A DNA stretch of 56,731 bases from Bacillota bacterium (GCA_017397935.1 JAFQHN010000008.1:1-56731); one strand, 5' to 3'. Positions 34,323 through 43,575 are shown, counted from the stretch's first letter. Notes: generated by a model from the letters alone, not told the origin. A program made the numbers and translations.

Positions 34323-36755
34323 TTAAGAACGCAGCTCGCCGCCCAGATTCTGTACGGCAGCCAGAATGTCATCAAACGCCTTATTAACCTCCTCCACCGT
34401 CAGGGTGCGCTCATTACACTGGAAGGTGAGGTTATAAGCCAGGCTGCGGCGGTCTGCCCCCAGCGCCTCGCTCTCATAAACGTCAAACAGGGCAATATCA
34501 ACCAGATATTGGCCGCCTGCGGCAGCAATAACAGACTGCAAATCAGCAAAGCTTACCTTCTTATCCAGCACCACGGCAATATCACGCACCGCAGCCGGGA
34601 ATTTGGGCAGGCTCTGGTACTGAGCAATTTTGCCGCAATGAGCAAACAGCACATCCAGGTTGATCTCCATAACCACCGACTTCTGCTTCATCTCATAGTT
34701 GGCCTGCACAGCCGGGTGCAACTCGCCCAGATAACCGGCGAAATCATCACCCACATAAAGTGCAGCCGTGCGGCCGGGGTGCATATAAGAAAGCGTGGAG
34801 AGCGGACGGAAAGCGGCATCGGTGATTTTCAGCTCAGCCAGCAGCGCCTCCAAGATACCCTTCATACGGAAGTAATCATAAGGTGCGGCGGGGGTTGCCC
34901 AACCCTTGCCGGATTGACCACTGCCCAAAACGGCCAGCGTAGTTACCTCATTGGGCAGTTCATCGCCCTGCGGCAAAAATACACCGCCCTGCTCAAACAG
35001 CAGCAAATCCTGATTGCGGCGGCTGATGTTGCGGGCCGCAGTTTTCAGCATACCGGGCAGCAGCGTGGTACGCATAATGCTCTGCTCCTCGTTCAGCGGG
35101 TTCAGAATATTGACGGTTTCACGCAGGCTGCTATCGGCAGGCAGGTTCAGCTTGTCCCACTCTTTGGTGCTGATGAAGCCGTAATTGATAACCTCATTGG
35201 CACCGAAGCGCACCATAGCGGCCTTGGTTTTCTCCATAAAACGCTGTTTGGCGGTCAATTTGCCCTCGGTCATCGCACCGAAAGGCAGCGAGGTGGGAAT
35301 ACTGTCAAAGCCGCGCAGGCGGGCAACTTCCTCCACCAAATCAACTTCCAGCGTGATGTCACGGCGATAATTGGGGATGTCCACCAAAAAGCCTTCGTCA
35401 TCCTGCACGGTGTTGAATTTCAGCGCCTGCATAACGGCCAGAATATCTTCATCGGTAAAAGAGGTGCCCAAAATGGCATTAACACGGGCAGTACGCAGAC
35501 GCACCTGCACGGGTTTTTCCTCATAGGCGTTGGCATCCAGCACACCGGCCACCGGCTTGCCGCCGCAATATTCGGCCAGCAGCTGAATGGAACGGCGGGA
35601 AATTTCATCCAGCAGGGCGGCGTTTACGCCCTTCTCATAGCGCTGGGAAGCCTCGGAATGAAGCCCCAGATAACGGGAGGTGCGGCGGATGGAAACGTGG
35701 TCGAAGGCCGCAACTTCCAGGAAAATATTTTTGGTTTCATTGGTGATTTCGGTGTTAAGGCCGCCCATTACACCGGCCACGCAGATACCACGGTTGCCGG
35801 CGTCGCAAATCAGCAGGTTTTCAGAGGTCAACTCTCTCTCCTGCTCATCCAGAGTAACGATTTTTTCGCCGTCGGCGGCACGGCGCACGATTACACCGTG
35901 GCCCTCCAGGGTATCATAATCGAAGGTGTGCATGGGATTGCCGTATTCCAGCATTACAAAGTTGCTGACATCCACCGCATTGTTGATGGAGCGCACGCCG
36001 GAACAGGCCAAAACGTGCTGCAACCAGTACGGCGAGGGGGCAATCTGCAAATCTTCAATCATACGGCCCACATAACGGGGGCACAAATCGCTGTCTTTAA
36101 CCTCCAAGGTGGCCAGGTCGGCAATTTGGCGGTCACTTTCGGTATAGGTAATCTCCGGCAGGTGCAGTTCGGTGCCCAGCACGGCCGAAACCTCTCGTGC
36201 CAGATTGATAATACTCATACAATCGGTGCGGTTAGGCGTCAAATCCAGTTCCAACACCGGGTCATCCAGCCACAGCGCCTCGATACAATCAGTACCGGGG
36301 GCAATAGAGTCGTCCAAAATCCAAATGCCGTATTCATCGGTCAGCGCGGGCATTACATTAAGCTCCTCTTTGGAACAGAGCATACCGTAAGACGGCACGC
36401 CGCGCAGTTTGGACTTCTTGATTTTTTTATCCACCACCGAAGAATTGTGCAAAGCAACCGGCACGATTTGGCCAACACGCACATTGGAGGCGCCGGTAAC
36501 AATTTGCAGCCAGCCGTTCTCATTCAAAAATTCAGTGTAGCCCTCGCCCATATCCAGCTGACAAACCACCAGCTTTTCGGCATCGGGGTGTTTATCGATC
36601 TGCATAATGCGGCCGGCACGGATACCGGACAGCATAGCGCCCGGATGATGTACCAAATCCACCGTGATACCAGCCAGAGTCAGTTTCTCGCCCAATTCCT
36701 CGGCGGAAACATTGATATCAACATAGCTTTTCAGCCATTCATAAGATACTAACAT
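34323..36755 (-). CDS. pheT: Phenylalanyl-tRNA synthetase beta subunit
   Basis: Forms the alpha2-beta2 enzyme that charges tRNA-Phe. The 810 residues show the usual order: N-terminal tRNA-binding (EMAP-like) domain at about 40-150, B3/B4 editing domain, B5 domain, catalytic-like core and C-terminal anticodon-binding FDX-ACB domain (FPAAVRDIAVVLD). GGAGG lies just before ATG 36755, 23 bases after pheS. Near the stop codon TCTTAAT is duplicated (TCTTAAT-G-TCTTAAT, minus strand). Confidence 0.97.
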   Translation of the reverse strand: MLVSYEWLKSYVDINVSAEELGEKLTLAGITVDLVHHPGAMLSGIRAGRIMQIDKHPDAEKLVVCQLDMGEGYTEFLNENGWLQIVTGASNVRVGQIVPVALHNSSVVDKKIKKSKLRGVPSYGMLCSKEELNVMPALTDEYGIWILDDSIAPGTDCIEALWLDDPVLELDLTPNRTDCMSIINLAREVSAVLGTELHLPEITYTESDRQIADLATLEVKDSDLCPRYVGRMIEDLQIAPSPYWLQHVLACSGVRSINNAVDVSNFVMLEYGNPMHTFDYDTLEGHGVIVRRAADGEKIVTLDEQERELTSENLLICDAGNRGICVAGVMGGLNTEITNETKNIFLEVAAFDHVSIRRTSRYLGLHSEASQRYEKGVNAALLDEISRRSIQLLAEYCGGKPVAGVLDANAYEEKPVQVRLRTARVNAILGTSFTDEDILAVMQALKFNTVQDDEGFLVDIPNYRRDITLEVDLVEEVARLRGFDSIPTSLPFGAMTEGKLTAKQRFMEKTKAAMVRFGANEVINYGFISTKEWDKLNLPADSSLRETVNILNPLNEEQSIMRTTLLPGMLKTAARNISRRNQDLLLFEQGGVFLPQGDELPNEVTTLAVLGSGQSGKGWATPAAPYDYFRMKGILEALLAELKITDAAFRPLSTLSYMHPGRTAALYVGDDFAGYLGELHPAVQANYEMKQKSVVMEINLDVLFAHCGKIAQYQSLPKFPAAVRDIAVVLDKKVSFADLQSVIAAAGGQYLVDIALFDVYESEALGADRRSLAYNLTFQCNERTLTVEEVNKAFDDILAAVQNLGGELRS

Positions 36756-36778
36756 AATTTTTCCTCCAAAATCACGGC

Positions 36779-37801
36779 TTAAAACTTTTGCAGAAAACGC
36801 ACATCGTTTTCAAACATCACACGCAAATCATCAATGCCGTATTTCAGCATAGCGATACGCTCTACACCAAAACCAAAGGCAAAACCGGTGACTTTCTCGG
36901 AATCATAACCGGACATTTCCAGCACATTGGGGTGGACGATGCCGGCGCCCAAAATCTCGATCCAGCCGGTGTTTTTGCAGGTACGGCAGCCCTCGCCGCC
37001 GCACAGCATACAGGAAATGTCAACCTCTACGCTGGGTTCGGTGAAGGGAAAGAAGCTGGGGCGCAGACGGATCTCACGGTCCTCGCCGAACATCTGGCGC
37101 ACAAAGTTAAGCAGAGTGCCCTTCAAATCGGCCAGCGAGATGTTCTCATCCACCACCAGACCTTCCACCTGATGAAACATGGGAGAATGGGTAGCGTCAT
37201 CATCACGGCGGTAAACCGCACCGGGGGCAATAATCTTAATCGGATACTGCGGGCGCATTTGGTCCATAACACGGGCCTGCACCGGCGAAGTATGGGTACG
37301 CAGCAAACGCCGTGCGTCGATATAGAACGAATCCTGCATATCACGGGCAGGGTGGTCAGCCGGCAGGTTCATACGCTCAAAGTTATAATAATCCAGCTCC
37401 ACCTGCGGGCCTTCGGCCACGGTATAACCCATACCCAGGAAGATGTCTTTGATTTCATCCACCACCAAAGTAAGCGGATGTTTGGTGCCCATTTTTACAG
37501 GCGCACCGGGCAGAGTTACATCCAACTGCTCGGCAGCCAGCCTGGCCTGCATGGCCTTGGCAGCAATCTCCTTCTGCTTGGCTTCCAGATTTTCCTCCAA
37601 GAGGCAGCGCAGCTCATTAACCAACTGGCCGGCCTGCGGGCGTTCCTCCGGCGAGAGTTTGCCCATGGACTTGGAAAGCTCAGAGATGGAGCCTTTTTTG
37701 CCCAGATATTTCACCTTCAAATCACGCAGCTGGCCAGCAGACTCGGCGGTCTGCAACTCCTGCTGCATGGCTTCGCGGATTTCTTTAATTTTTTCCAGCA
37801 T
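36779..37801 (-). CDS. pheS: Phenylalanyl-tRNA synthetase alpha subunit
   Basis: Catalytic subunit. The 340 residues have an N-terminal coiled coil (about 1-85) for tRNA binding and a class II catalytic core ([19 protein letters not shown]; motif 2 [13 protein letters not shown]-terminal [14 protein letters not shown]). AGAGGTG precedes ATG 37801. Upstream is a large terminator hairpin but no T-box. tRNA-Phe lies about 10 kb away at 47156-47231. Confidence 0.97.
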   Translation of the reverse strand: MLEKIKEIREAMQQELQTAESAGQLRDLKVKYLGKKGSISELSKSMGKLSPEERPQAGQLVNELRCLLEENLEAKQKEIAAKAMQARLAAEQLDVTLPGAPVKMGTKHPLTLVVDEIKDIFLGMGYTVAEGPQVELDYYNFERMNLPADHPARDMQDSFYIDARRLLRTHTSPVQARVMDQMRPQYPIKIIAPGAVYRRDDDATHSPMFHQVEGLVVDENISLADLKGTLLNFVRQMFGEDREIRLRPSFFPFTEPSVEVDISCMLCGGEGCRTCKNTGWIEILGAGIVHPNVLEMSGYDSEKVTGFAFGFGVERIAMLKYGIDDLRVMFENDVRFLQKF

Positions 37802-37844
37802 ATTAACACCTCTGGGGTCTTACATTACAAACAATAATTTTATG

Positions 37845-37909
37845 CAAAAAAGCATTTTTACCCCGGCAGCGGCCAAGGCCAATGCCCCAAAATCGGGATA
37901 AAAATGCTT
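37845..37909 (-). terminator. Large terminator between yqzL-like gene and pheS
   Basis: Minus-strand AAGCATTTTTA and TAAAAATGCTT arms (37899-37909 and 37850-37860), extended by CCCG/CGGG, enclose a GC-rich loop and are followed by six T. Only about 45 bases separate it from the pheS start, leaving little room for a separate promoter, so it may act as an attenuator for pheST as well as the end of the yqzL-like transcript. Confidence 0.75.
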
Positions 37910-37966
37910 GTGTATCAATGATTAAGACTGCGATTATGACGGCGATGAGAAACGGCAAACAGCCAT

Positions 37967-38074
37967 TTAACGCCGTTGGCTGACGCGGCAATAACACATA
38001 TAAGCCGAGGGCAAACCGGTTTCTTCAAACAGACGCCACGCGGCTTCGGCGGATAATGCGGGCAACAAACACAT
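37967..38074 (-). CDS. YqzL-like micro-protein
   Basis: A 35-residue ORF, often missed by annotation. ATG at 38074 has a strong GGAAGGAAGG ribosome site. Its sequence contains AWRLFEETGLPSAYMCY, which fits the YqzL family pattern W-x-x-F-x-x-T-G-x(3)-Y-x-x-Y of small Bacillota proteins. The function is unknown. A longer frame to ATG 38149 exists but has no ribosome site. It has its own promoter (38198-38226) and is followed by the terminator at 37845-37909. The C-terminus (CYCRVSQRR) is more basic and cysteine-rich than in the Bacillus protein. Confidence 0.65.
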   Translation of the reverse strand: MCLLPALSAEAAWRLFEETGLPSAYMCYCRVSQRR

Positions 38075-38197
38075 TACAATCCTTCCTTCCCATACCCCAA
38101 AATCGGTGCTGCGCTTGGCGGACAAACACGGCACAAAATTTAAGGTCATCTTTTTATTTGATTAAAAAGCGCGTTAGGAATTCCCTGCTGTATTAAC

Positions 38198-38226
38198 AGT
38201 ATACCACGCCCCACGGGGCCGGGCAA
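38198..38226 (-). promoter_or_regulatory. Promoter for the yqzL-like gene (and perhaps pheST)
   Basis: Minus-strand TTGCCC (38226-38221), a 17-base spacer, TATACT (38203-38198), about 120 bases before the yqzL-like start. Confidence 0.6.
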
Positions 38227-38308
38227 GGGAAAAAGATTGGTAATTTGGTCTTAATCTGTCGGGCTGTGTCGAGAGAAAACGGCAGTTTGGCCGGAATTTT
38301 CTGGCATT

Positions 38309-39100
38309 TTATTTGATGTTGGAGAAAAACAAAATGCCTGCCGCCACCGCCACATTCAGCGAATCTACCCCCGGCTGCATGGGAATGGCCACGGTTTTGG
38401 CCGCAGCCTGTCGCCAATATGCCGAAGGCCCTGTCGCCTCTTTGCCCAGCAGCCAGGCCACCGGCCCGCCAAAATTGCAGGTGCGGAAATCATCGCCGCC
38501 GGCATCGGCCACCGCCACGGGAAGTTTCAGCTTGTCCAGCAGCTGATACCCCTCATCATTGGAGACAGCCAGCACCGGCAGATGATACAGTGCCCCCATA
38601 GCAGAGCGCACCACCTTGGGGCTCCACACATCGGCAGTATCATTCACCAGCAGCACGCCGCCAATCCCCGCTGCCCAGGCAGTACGCAGAATGGTGCCCA
38701 CATTACCGGGGTCCTGCAAGCCATCCAGCACGGCCAGACTTTTGCCGGCCGCCATAGCCGCAAAACTTTTGGCATCGATCTGCGGCCGGTACAGCGCCAG
38801 CAACAAACCCTGACTGGCCTCGGCCGGAGAAACCGCCTGCAAAAGCTTGCCGGTTACTGCCAGCACGGGGCAGTTTTTATCTGCCGCCAACTGCAAAAGC
38901 GGAGCAATCTGCGGGTCATCGGCGCGCTCGGCGTCATAAAGCAGAAAGGCCGGCCGCAAATCCGCCAGCAGAGCCTCACGAATGTTGCTGCGCCCTTCGG
39001 CCAGAAACATACCGTGGGCATCTCGCTGCTTCTTCTGCGCCAGCCCCCTCGCCAGCTTGACATATTGATTATCTTTTGAGCTAATAATCAGTTCTGCCAT
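38309..39100 (-). CDS. SPOUT-family RNA 2'-O-methyltransferase (TrmH/RlmB-like)
   Basis: Methylates a ribose in rRNA or tRNA using SAM. The 263 residues comprise an N-terminal RNA-binding domain (about 1-95; SKDNQYVKLARGLAQKK, FLAEGRSNIREA) and a trefoil-knot domain with the three SpoU motifs: DGLQDPGNVGTILRTA, WLLGKEATGPS and IPMQPGVDSLNVAVAAGIL. The gene is next to rplT and ahead of pheST, a common Bacillota arrangement (B. subtilis YsgA). The target nucleotide cannot be read from sequence. The ATG at 39100 lacks a visible ribosome site and lies 18 bases after rplT, so translation may be coupled. Confidence 0.9.
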   Translation of the reverse strand: MAELIISSKDNQYVKLARGLAQKKQRDAHGMFLAEGRSNIREALLADLRPAFLLYDAERADDPQIAPLLQLAADKNCPVLAVTGKLLQAVSPAEASQGLLLALYRPQIDAKSFAAMAAGKSLAVLDGLQDPGNVGTILRTAWAAGIGGVLLVNDTADVWSPKVVRSAMGALYHLPVLAVSNDEGYQLLDKLKLPVAVADAGGDDFRTCNFGGPVAWLLGKEATGPSAYWRQAAAKTVAIPMQPGVDSLNVAVAAGILFFSNIK

Positions 39101-39118
39101 AGATACACAAATATTTAA

Positions 39119-39475
39119 TTATTTCAGGGCTGCTTTGGCCTGGTTGGCAATAGCGGTGAAAGCAGCAGCATCATTTACAGCCAGCTCAGCCAGAACCTTG
39201 CGGTTGATGGTGATATTGGCCTTCTTCAAGCCGTCCATCATGCGGCTGTAAGACAGACCGTTCAGACGGGCAGCCGCGTTGATGCGGGTGATCCACAGCT
39301 TGCGGAAGTCGCCCTTCTTCTTGCGGCGATGTGCAAAGCTGTCAGCCAGACCCTTCATAACCTGCTGGTTGGCAACGCGGAACAGCTTGGAATTGGAAGC
39401 GCGGTAACCCTTGGCAAATTTCAGTACCTTCTTATGACGATGATGCTTGGTAAAGCCTTTTTTAACTCTGGTCAT
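39119..39475 (-). CDS. rplT: 50S ribosomal protein L20
   Basis: 118 residues, normal length. Basic N-terminus [19 protein letters not shown] and conserved [19 protein letters not shown]20 binds 23S rRNA early in 50S assembly and in Bacillota represses its own operon through the leader upstream of infC (see 40285-40485). AGGAGG precedes the ATG. Confidence 0.98.
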   Translation of the reverse strand: MTRVKKGFTKHHRHKKVLKFAKGYRASNSKLFRVANQQVMKGLADSFAHRRKKKGDFRKLWITRINAAARLNGLSYSRMMDGLKKANITINRKVLAELAVNDAAAFTAIANQAKAALK

Positions 39476-39524
39476 TTATAACAATCCTCCTGATTTATAG
39501 ACAATTTATTACGCTGCGTTTATC

Positions 39525-39722
39525 TTAGAGATAAGGCAGGCACTCTTTGATACGCTGGTAATCGGCGGAAGTCAAAACGGCAGACTTACGCAGGTTTCTC
39601 TTACGCTTGGGAGTTTTGCTCTCCAAAATGTGGCTGGTAAAAGCATGATTTCTCTTCAATTTACCACTACCGGTGGTAGAAAATCTCTTGGCCGCAGCAC
39701 GGCGGGTTTTCATCTTAGGCAT
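39525..39722 (-). CDS. rpmI: 50S ribosomal protein L35
   Basis: 65 residues, basic, starting [20 protein letters not shown], full length for the family. It lies between infC and rplT with a GGAGG ribosome site. Confidence 0.98.
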   Translation of the reverse strand: MPKMKTRRAAAKRFSTTGSGKLKRNHAFTSHILESKTPKRKRNLRKSAVLTSADYQRIKECLPYL

Positions 39723-39763
39723 AATAATCCTCCTGTTAAAGCAATTCTATTTTTTGTCAAATA

Positions 39764-40273
39764 TTATTTCGGTGCCAAAATCATTGTCATATTGCGACCT
39801 TCGACCTTGGCGGGCTTTTCAACCAAAGCAACATCAGCCAGACGCTCTGCCATTCTCTGGCAAACCTCAATACCCAGCTCAGGGTGAGTAATCTCCCTGC
39901 CCCGGAACATAATGGTAACCTTTACCTTGTCCTTGCCGGCCAGGAATTTCTCGGCATTTTTCGCCTTCACCTCAAAATCGTGTGCTTCGATGTTGATACG
40001 CAGCTTAACCTCTTTCAGGCTGATAACCCGCTGATTTTTCTTAGCTTCCTTTTCGCGCTTCATCTGCTCGAAACGGTATTTGCTGTAATCCATCAGCTTG
40101 CAAACCGGCGGTTTGGCGTTGGGAGCAATCTCAACCAGGTCCAGCTCTTTCTCATGCGCCATACGCATAGCGTCACGCACGGATACAATACCTAACTGCT
40201 CGTCATTGTCGTTGGAAATCAAGCGGACTTCACCGACCCGGATTTCTTCGTTGATTCGCAATTCCTTAAAAAT
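39764..40273 (-). CDS. infC: Translation initiation factor IF-3 with ATT start
   Basis: Binds the 30S subunit and proofreads initiation. The protein has the IF3 N-domain (RINEEIRVGEVRLI; APNAKPPVCKLMDYSKYRF) and C-domain (KAKNAEKFLAGKDKVKVTIMFRGREI). No ATG, GTG or TTG is properly placed: TTG at 40261 lies only one base after an AAGGA. ATT at 40273 has GGAGGTG exactly 7 bases before it and gives MFKELRINEEIR, 169 residues. An AUU/ATT start is the known signature of infC, because IF3 discriminates against it and so limits its own synthesis. Its operon also has an L20-type leader. Confidence 0.93.
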   Translation of the reverse strand: MFKELRINEEIRVGEVRLISNDNDEQLGIVSVRDAMRMAHEKELDLVEIAPNAKPPVCKLMDYSKYRFEQMKREKEAKKNQRVISLKEVKLRINIEAHDFEVKAKNAEKFLAGKDKVKVTIMFRGREITHPELGIEVCQRMAERLADVALVEKPAKVEGRNMTMILAPK

Positions 40274-40284
40274 AACCTTTCACC

Positions 40285-40485
40285 TCCATAATTTGACAGC
40301 GCCCTTTAAGCGCAAAAAAAGTGGGACGAAATCCCACTCCTCACATTCCAACCAAACAGCACACGGGTGATTTTGCGCCCACAGCACCCTTGATTAAAAG
40401 AATTTACCCGCCAGCCAAATTGCCGACCAGGTGAGAAGCGAAACTTCTGCTTGAATTTTCCGCAAATGCAGTTACCCACAAATGC
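40285..40485 (-). promoter_or_regulatory. L20-type leader RNA of the infC operon with attenuator
   Basis: The roughly 200-base transcribed leader contains the block AAGCAGAAGTTTCGCTTCTC followed by ACCTGGTCGG, resembling the Bacillota L20 (infC) leader that L20 binds. It ends in a terminator hairpin: AGTGGGA (minus strand, 40338-40332) pairs with TCCCACT (40326-40320), followed by seven T, just before the infC ribosome site. Binding of excess L20 would favour termination. Confidence 0.75.
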
Positions 40486-40491
40486 TTTAAT

Positions 40492-40520
40492 ATAATACCA
40501 CAGGCGGCGAAAAATGTCAA
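40492..40520 (-). promoter_or_regulatory. infC operon promoter
   Basis: Minus-strand perfect TTGACA (40520-40515), a 17-base spacer, TATTAT (40497-40492). Confidence 0.85.
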
Positions 40521-40570
40521 CACTCTGCGGCAGGATTTCCCACTTTCTACTATATAAATTTTATATTTTT

Positions 40571-41530
40571 TTAATATTTACGCAAAAAATTCGCCAAATT
40601 CTCGCCCATAATCAGCCTGGCCTCAGCTTCGGCAAAACCTTCCGCCAGCAGCGAATCATACAGCGCCGCTGCGTCCTGCACACCCTCTACACCCAGCGGC
40701 AGCTCAGCCGTCCCGTCAAAATCTGAACCCAAACAGACACTTTCCACGCCGGCCAAAGCTGCTGCATGGGCCGCATGGCGCGCAAAATCGGCAGGAGTTG
40801 CGGCACCGTCGGCGGACAGAAACTGCGGCACCAGCGTTATCCCCACCAAACCGCCGCTTTGCCCCACCGCCCTCAGCTGCTCATCAGTCAGGTTGCGTGG
40901 ATGCTCACATAACGCACGGCAGCAGGCATGGCTGACAAACAGCGGCCGCCCCTCCGCCGCCAGCAAATCTGCCGCCTGCCAAAAACTGTTATCGGATGCA
41001 TGTGCCAAATCCACCAGCCGCCCCAAGCCTGCCAAGTGCGCCACCAACTCTCTGCCTGCCGCCGAAAGCCCGGTATCGGCCTCAGGTGTGCGGTTGGCCG
41101 CCGCACCGCAGCCCAAAAAGCTGTCATCATTCCAGAACAAACCAAAACTGCGGAAGCCCCACGCATACAGCTCATCAACCGCGCGCCAATCACCGCCCAG
41201 CCAATCCAGCCCCTCCAAGGCAGGCACGATCTGCGTTTTGGTGCTGCCGCCTGCCTGCCGCAAATCTTCCAGCAGCTCCACATCTCCGCAGAGCGCCGCC
41301 GCATAACGCAAATCCAGCCAATGCTGCCGCAGTTTGCGCCACACCTCGGTTTTGGACAGCTTTTCGGCCTGTGCCCCCATAAAAAACGCCATAAATTGCA
41401 GCTTGCCGCGCCCTGCCAGCCGCTGAAAGTCCAACTGTGTATTGCCGCCAAAAGCCAGCCGCCACGGCGTCAGCACCGTTGCTGTATCACAATGTGCATC
41501 CGCCAACCAAAATTTTTGCTCCACCGTCAC
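40571..41530 (-). CDS. Membrane-dipeptidase family metallopeptidase (M19)
   Basis: Zinc dipeptidase of the renal dipeptidase family; bacterial members cleave dipeptides, including mixed D/L types. Metal-binding blocks are present: ADAHCDT near the N-terminus, the bridging-Glu block PALEGLDW, LVDLAHAS, and FVSHACCRAL followed by HPRNLTDEQ, and GSDFDG near the C-terminus. There is no signal peptide, so it is probably cytoplasmic. Length about 319 residues. The start is uncertain: AGAGGAG is followed closely by TTG 41533, GTG 41530 and GTG 41524; I use 41530. It precedes no obvious partner. Confidence 0.88.
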   Translation of the reverse strand: MTVEQKFWLADAHCDTATVLTPWRLAFGGNTQLDFQRLAGRGKLQFMAFFMGAQAEKLSKTEVWRKLRQHWLDLRYAAALCGDVELLEDLRQAGGSTKTQIVPALEGLDWLGGDWRAVDELYAWGFRSFGLFWNDDSFLGCGAAANRTPEADTGLSAAGRELVAHLAGLGRLVDLAHASDNSFWQAADLLAAEGRPLFVSHACCRALCEHPRNLTDEQLRAVGQSGGLVGITLVPQFLSADGAATPADFARHAAHAAALAGVESVCLGSDFDGTAELPLGVEGVQDAAALYDSLLAEGFAEAEARLIMGENLANFLRKY

Positions 41531-41611
41531 CAAACTCCTCTGCACCGATTTTTTATACCGATTTCTTATATCAACAAAGCAGTATATGCAAATCGGCAGG
41601 CGGTTATGACA

Positions 41612-41648
41612 AAATTAACACCCCTCATCATTACCGACAAGGGGTGTT
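41612..41648 (-). terminator. Terminator after the cyclophilin gene
   Basis: AACACCCCT pairs with AGGGGTGTT; on the minus strand TAATTTTG follows. Confidence 0.75.
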
Positions 41649-41664
41649 GGCATTAATTAAAATC

Positions 41665-42201
41665 TTATCTCTCCGGCAGCTTCTCCGGTTCGGGATACTC
41701 TTGGCCGAAAAGCTCTACGGTCACTTTCTTCATCACCACGGGGGTAAGAGGTTTGTCATTGTGGTTGCGCTTAACATTGGCAATCGTCTGACAATGCTCA
41801 ATGCCCTCGGTCACCTGGCCGAAGGCGGCATACTGCTTATCCAGGAAGCCGCACTCAGCCACGCAGATAAAGAACTGGCTGCCGGCGGAGTTGGGGTTCA
41901 TGGCACGGGCCATAGAAATTACACCGACAGCGTGGTGCAAATCGTTTTGGAAGCCGTTCTGGGTGAACTCACCCTTAATGCCGTAGCCGGGGCCGCCAAT
42001 GCCGATACCCTGCGGGTCGCCGCCCTGAATCATAAAGCCGGGGATTACACGGTGGAAGGTCAGGCCGTCATAAAAGCCTTTGCTCACCAGGCTGATAAAA
42101 TTGTTTACGGTGTTGGGAGCAACCTCCGGAAAGAGCTCCACCTTGATCTGTTCGCCGCCCTCCATCTCAATGGTTACCAGCGGATTTTTCTGTTCGGTCA
42201 T
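41665..42201 (-). CDS. Cyclophilin-type peptidyl-prolyl isomerase
   Basis: Catalyses cis-trans isomerisation of prolyl bonds. The 178 residues include FHRVIPGFMIQGGDP (catalytic Arg) and GSQFFIC. No signal peptide or lipobox, so it is cytoplasmic. CAGGAGA precedes ATG 42201. It lies 53 bases after the PFK gene on the same strand and may be co-transcribed. Confidence 0.94.
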   Translation of the reverse strand: MTEQKNPLVTIEMEGGEQIKVELFPEVAPNTVNNFISLVSKGFYDGLTFHRVIPGFMIQGGDPQGIGIGGPGYGIKGEFTQNGFQNDLHHAVGVISMARAMNPNSAGSQFFICVAECGFLDKQYAAFGQVTEGIEHCQTIANVKRNHNDKPLTPVVMKKVTVELFGQEYPEPEKLPER

Positions 42202-42254
42202 CTTAAAATCTCCTGTTCCTGTAATTATTTTTACAAATTATTTTTCGGCCGCAA

Positions 42255-43481
42255 TTATTTCTGTACGCGGCCCTTGGTCATATCGATCTTCACATAATCG
42301 GGCAGACCGTTCTTCATCGGCACCTCAACCTCGCCTTCGATCAGCGGACGGGCATAAGCGATAAATTCATCGGTAACATAATTGCCCTCGGCGTTGATCC
42401 ACTCTACGGGCACTTTTTTCTCCACATTGGCCACAGCAGAAAGCGGAGCCTCTCCCAGAGTGCAGACATATTCCTCGCCGGGCTGGCGATCCAGAGTTAC
42501 CATCAGGCCGGTTTTGCCCTCCCAGGCCAGTTCAACGGCCTTTTTGCCGGTGGCATAGGCCTCATCGGCGTCCGTTTTGGAGGCAAAATGAGCAGCCGAG
42601 CGCTGTGCCGTACCCAAGGTGTTGCAGCGAGCCTTCAAGCCAAGGCGCTCCTCCACCAGATTTTTCAGAGTTTCACCCGCACCGGAAAGCTGAACATGGC
42701 CGAAGGCGTCGGTTTTGCCGTCAGCCGCGATATAATTGCCGTCAGCGTCCACAATACCCTCGCTGGCCACCACAAAACAATGGCCCAGACGGTCATAAAC
42801 AGCCTGCACATCAGCCAGGAATTTCTCTGTATCAAAAGGAACCTCGGGCAGGTAAATCAAATGCGGAGCCTCATCGGGGGTACGCTTGGCCAGGGCAGCG
42901 GCAGCAGTCAGCCAGCCGGCGTTGCGGCCCATAGCCTCGATGATGCAGACTTTATTTTTGGTGGAAACCGAAGAAAGGTCAATGCCGGTTTCCATAACCG
43001 TGGCGGCCAGATATTTGGCAGCGCTGGCATAACCGGGGCAGTGGTCGGTGATAGGCAGGTCATTGTCCACCGTCTTGGGGATACCGATAACGCGCATCTC
43101 ATAACCCATTTTCTCGGCAGCCAGGCTCATCTTGTGGCAGGTATCCATCGAATCGTTGCCGCCGTTGTAGAAGAAATAACGAATATCATATTTTTTGCAG
43201 ATCTCCACCAGTCTGGCATATTCATCCTCGCTCACCTTATAGCGGCAGGAGAACAAGCCCGCACCCGGCGTCCAGCGCAGGCCGGCAATATTTTCGGCCG
43301 GCTGCTCGGCCAAATCAATAAGATCTTCCTCAAAGAAGCCTTTGATACCGGAAACTGCAGCATAAATGGTACCCGGACGGTCCTCATTGGCCAGCCAGGT
43401 TTGGATGGCGCCGCACACGCTGCTGTTGATAACGGCAGTCGGCCCACCGGACTGTGCAATCAGCGCATTACCCTTCAACAT
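42255..43481 (-). CDS. pfp: Pyrophosphate-dependent 6-phosphofructokinase
   Basis: Reversible glycolytic phosphorylation of fructose 6-phosphate using PPi rather than ATP. In the 408-residue protein the phosphate loop reads GGNDS (107-111), with Asp where ATP enzymes have Gly, and Lys136 is present in PKTVDND. These two residues mark PPi specificity in this superfamily. MGRNAGWLT and the PEVPF block bind the sugar phosphate. AAAGGGTG precedes ATG 43481. PPi use fits an energy-limited anaerobe. It has its own promoter. Confidence 0.92.
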   Translation of the reverse strand: MLKGNALIAQSGGPTAVINSSVCGAIQTWLANEDRPGTIYAAVSGIKGFFEEDLIDLAEQPAENIAGLRWTPGAGLFSCRYKVSEDEYARLVEICKKYDIRYFFYNGGNDSMDTCHKMSLAAEKMGYEMRVIGIPKTVDNDLPITDHCPGYASAAKYLAATVMETGIDLSSVSTKNKVCIIEAMGRNAGWLTAAAALAKRTPDEAPHLIYLPEVPFDTEKFLADVQAVYDRLGHCFVVASEGIVDADGNYIAADGKTDAFGHVQLSGAGETLKNLVEERLGLKARCNTLGTAQRSAAHFASKTDADEAYATGKKAVELAWEGKTGLMVTLDRQPGEEYVCTLGEAPLSAVANVEKKVPVEWINAEGNYVTDEFIAYARPLIEGEVEVPMKNGLPDYVKIDMTKGRVQK

Positions 43482-43546
43482 AACAAAACACCCTTTCTTT
43501 GCAAATAATTTTCACAGAATTGATGATAATAAACCGTATTTTCCTT

Positions 43547-43575
43547 ATTATACCATATTTATTTTATTATAACAA
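43547..43575 (-). promoter_or_regulatory. pfp promoter
   Basis: Minus-strand TTGTTA (43575-43570), a 17-base spacer, perfect TATAAT (43552-43547), 65 bases before the ATG. Confidence 0.7.

Noticed and set aside
34509-36752. 747-codon open frame opposite pheT
   Set aside because: Composition follows the reverse of pheT codons (Gln/His-rich), with no recognisable domain.
37802-38074. T-box riboswitch upstream of pheS
   Set aside because: No T-box antiterminator motif or specifier stem was seen, and the space is occupied by the yqzL-like ORF and a single terminator.
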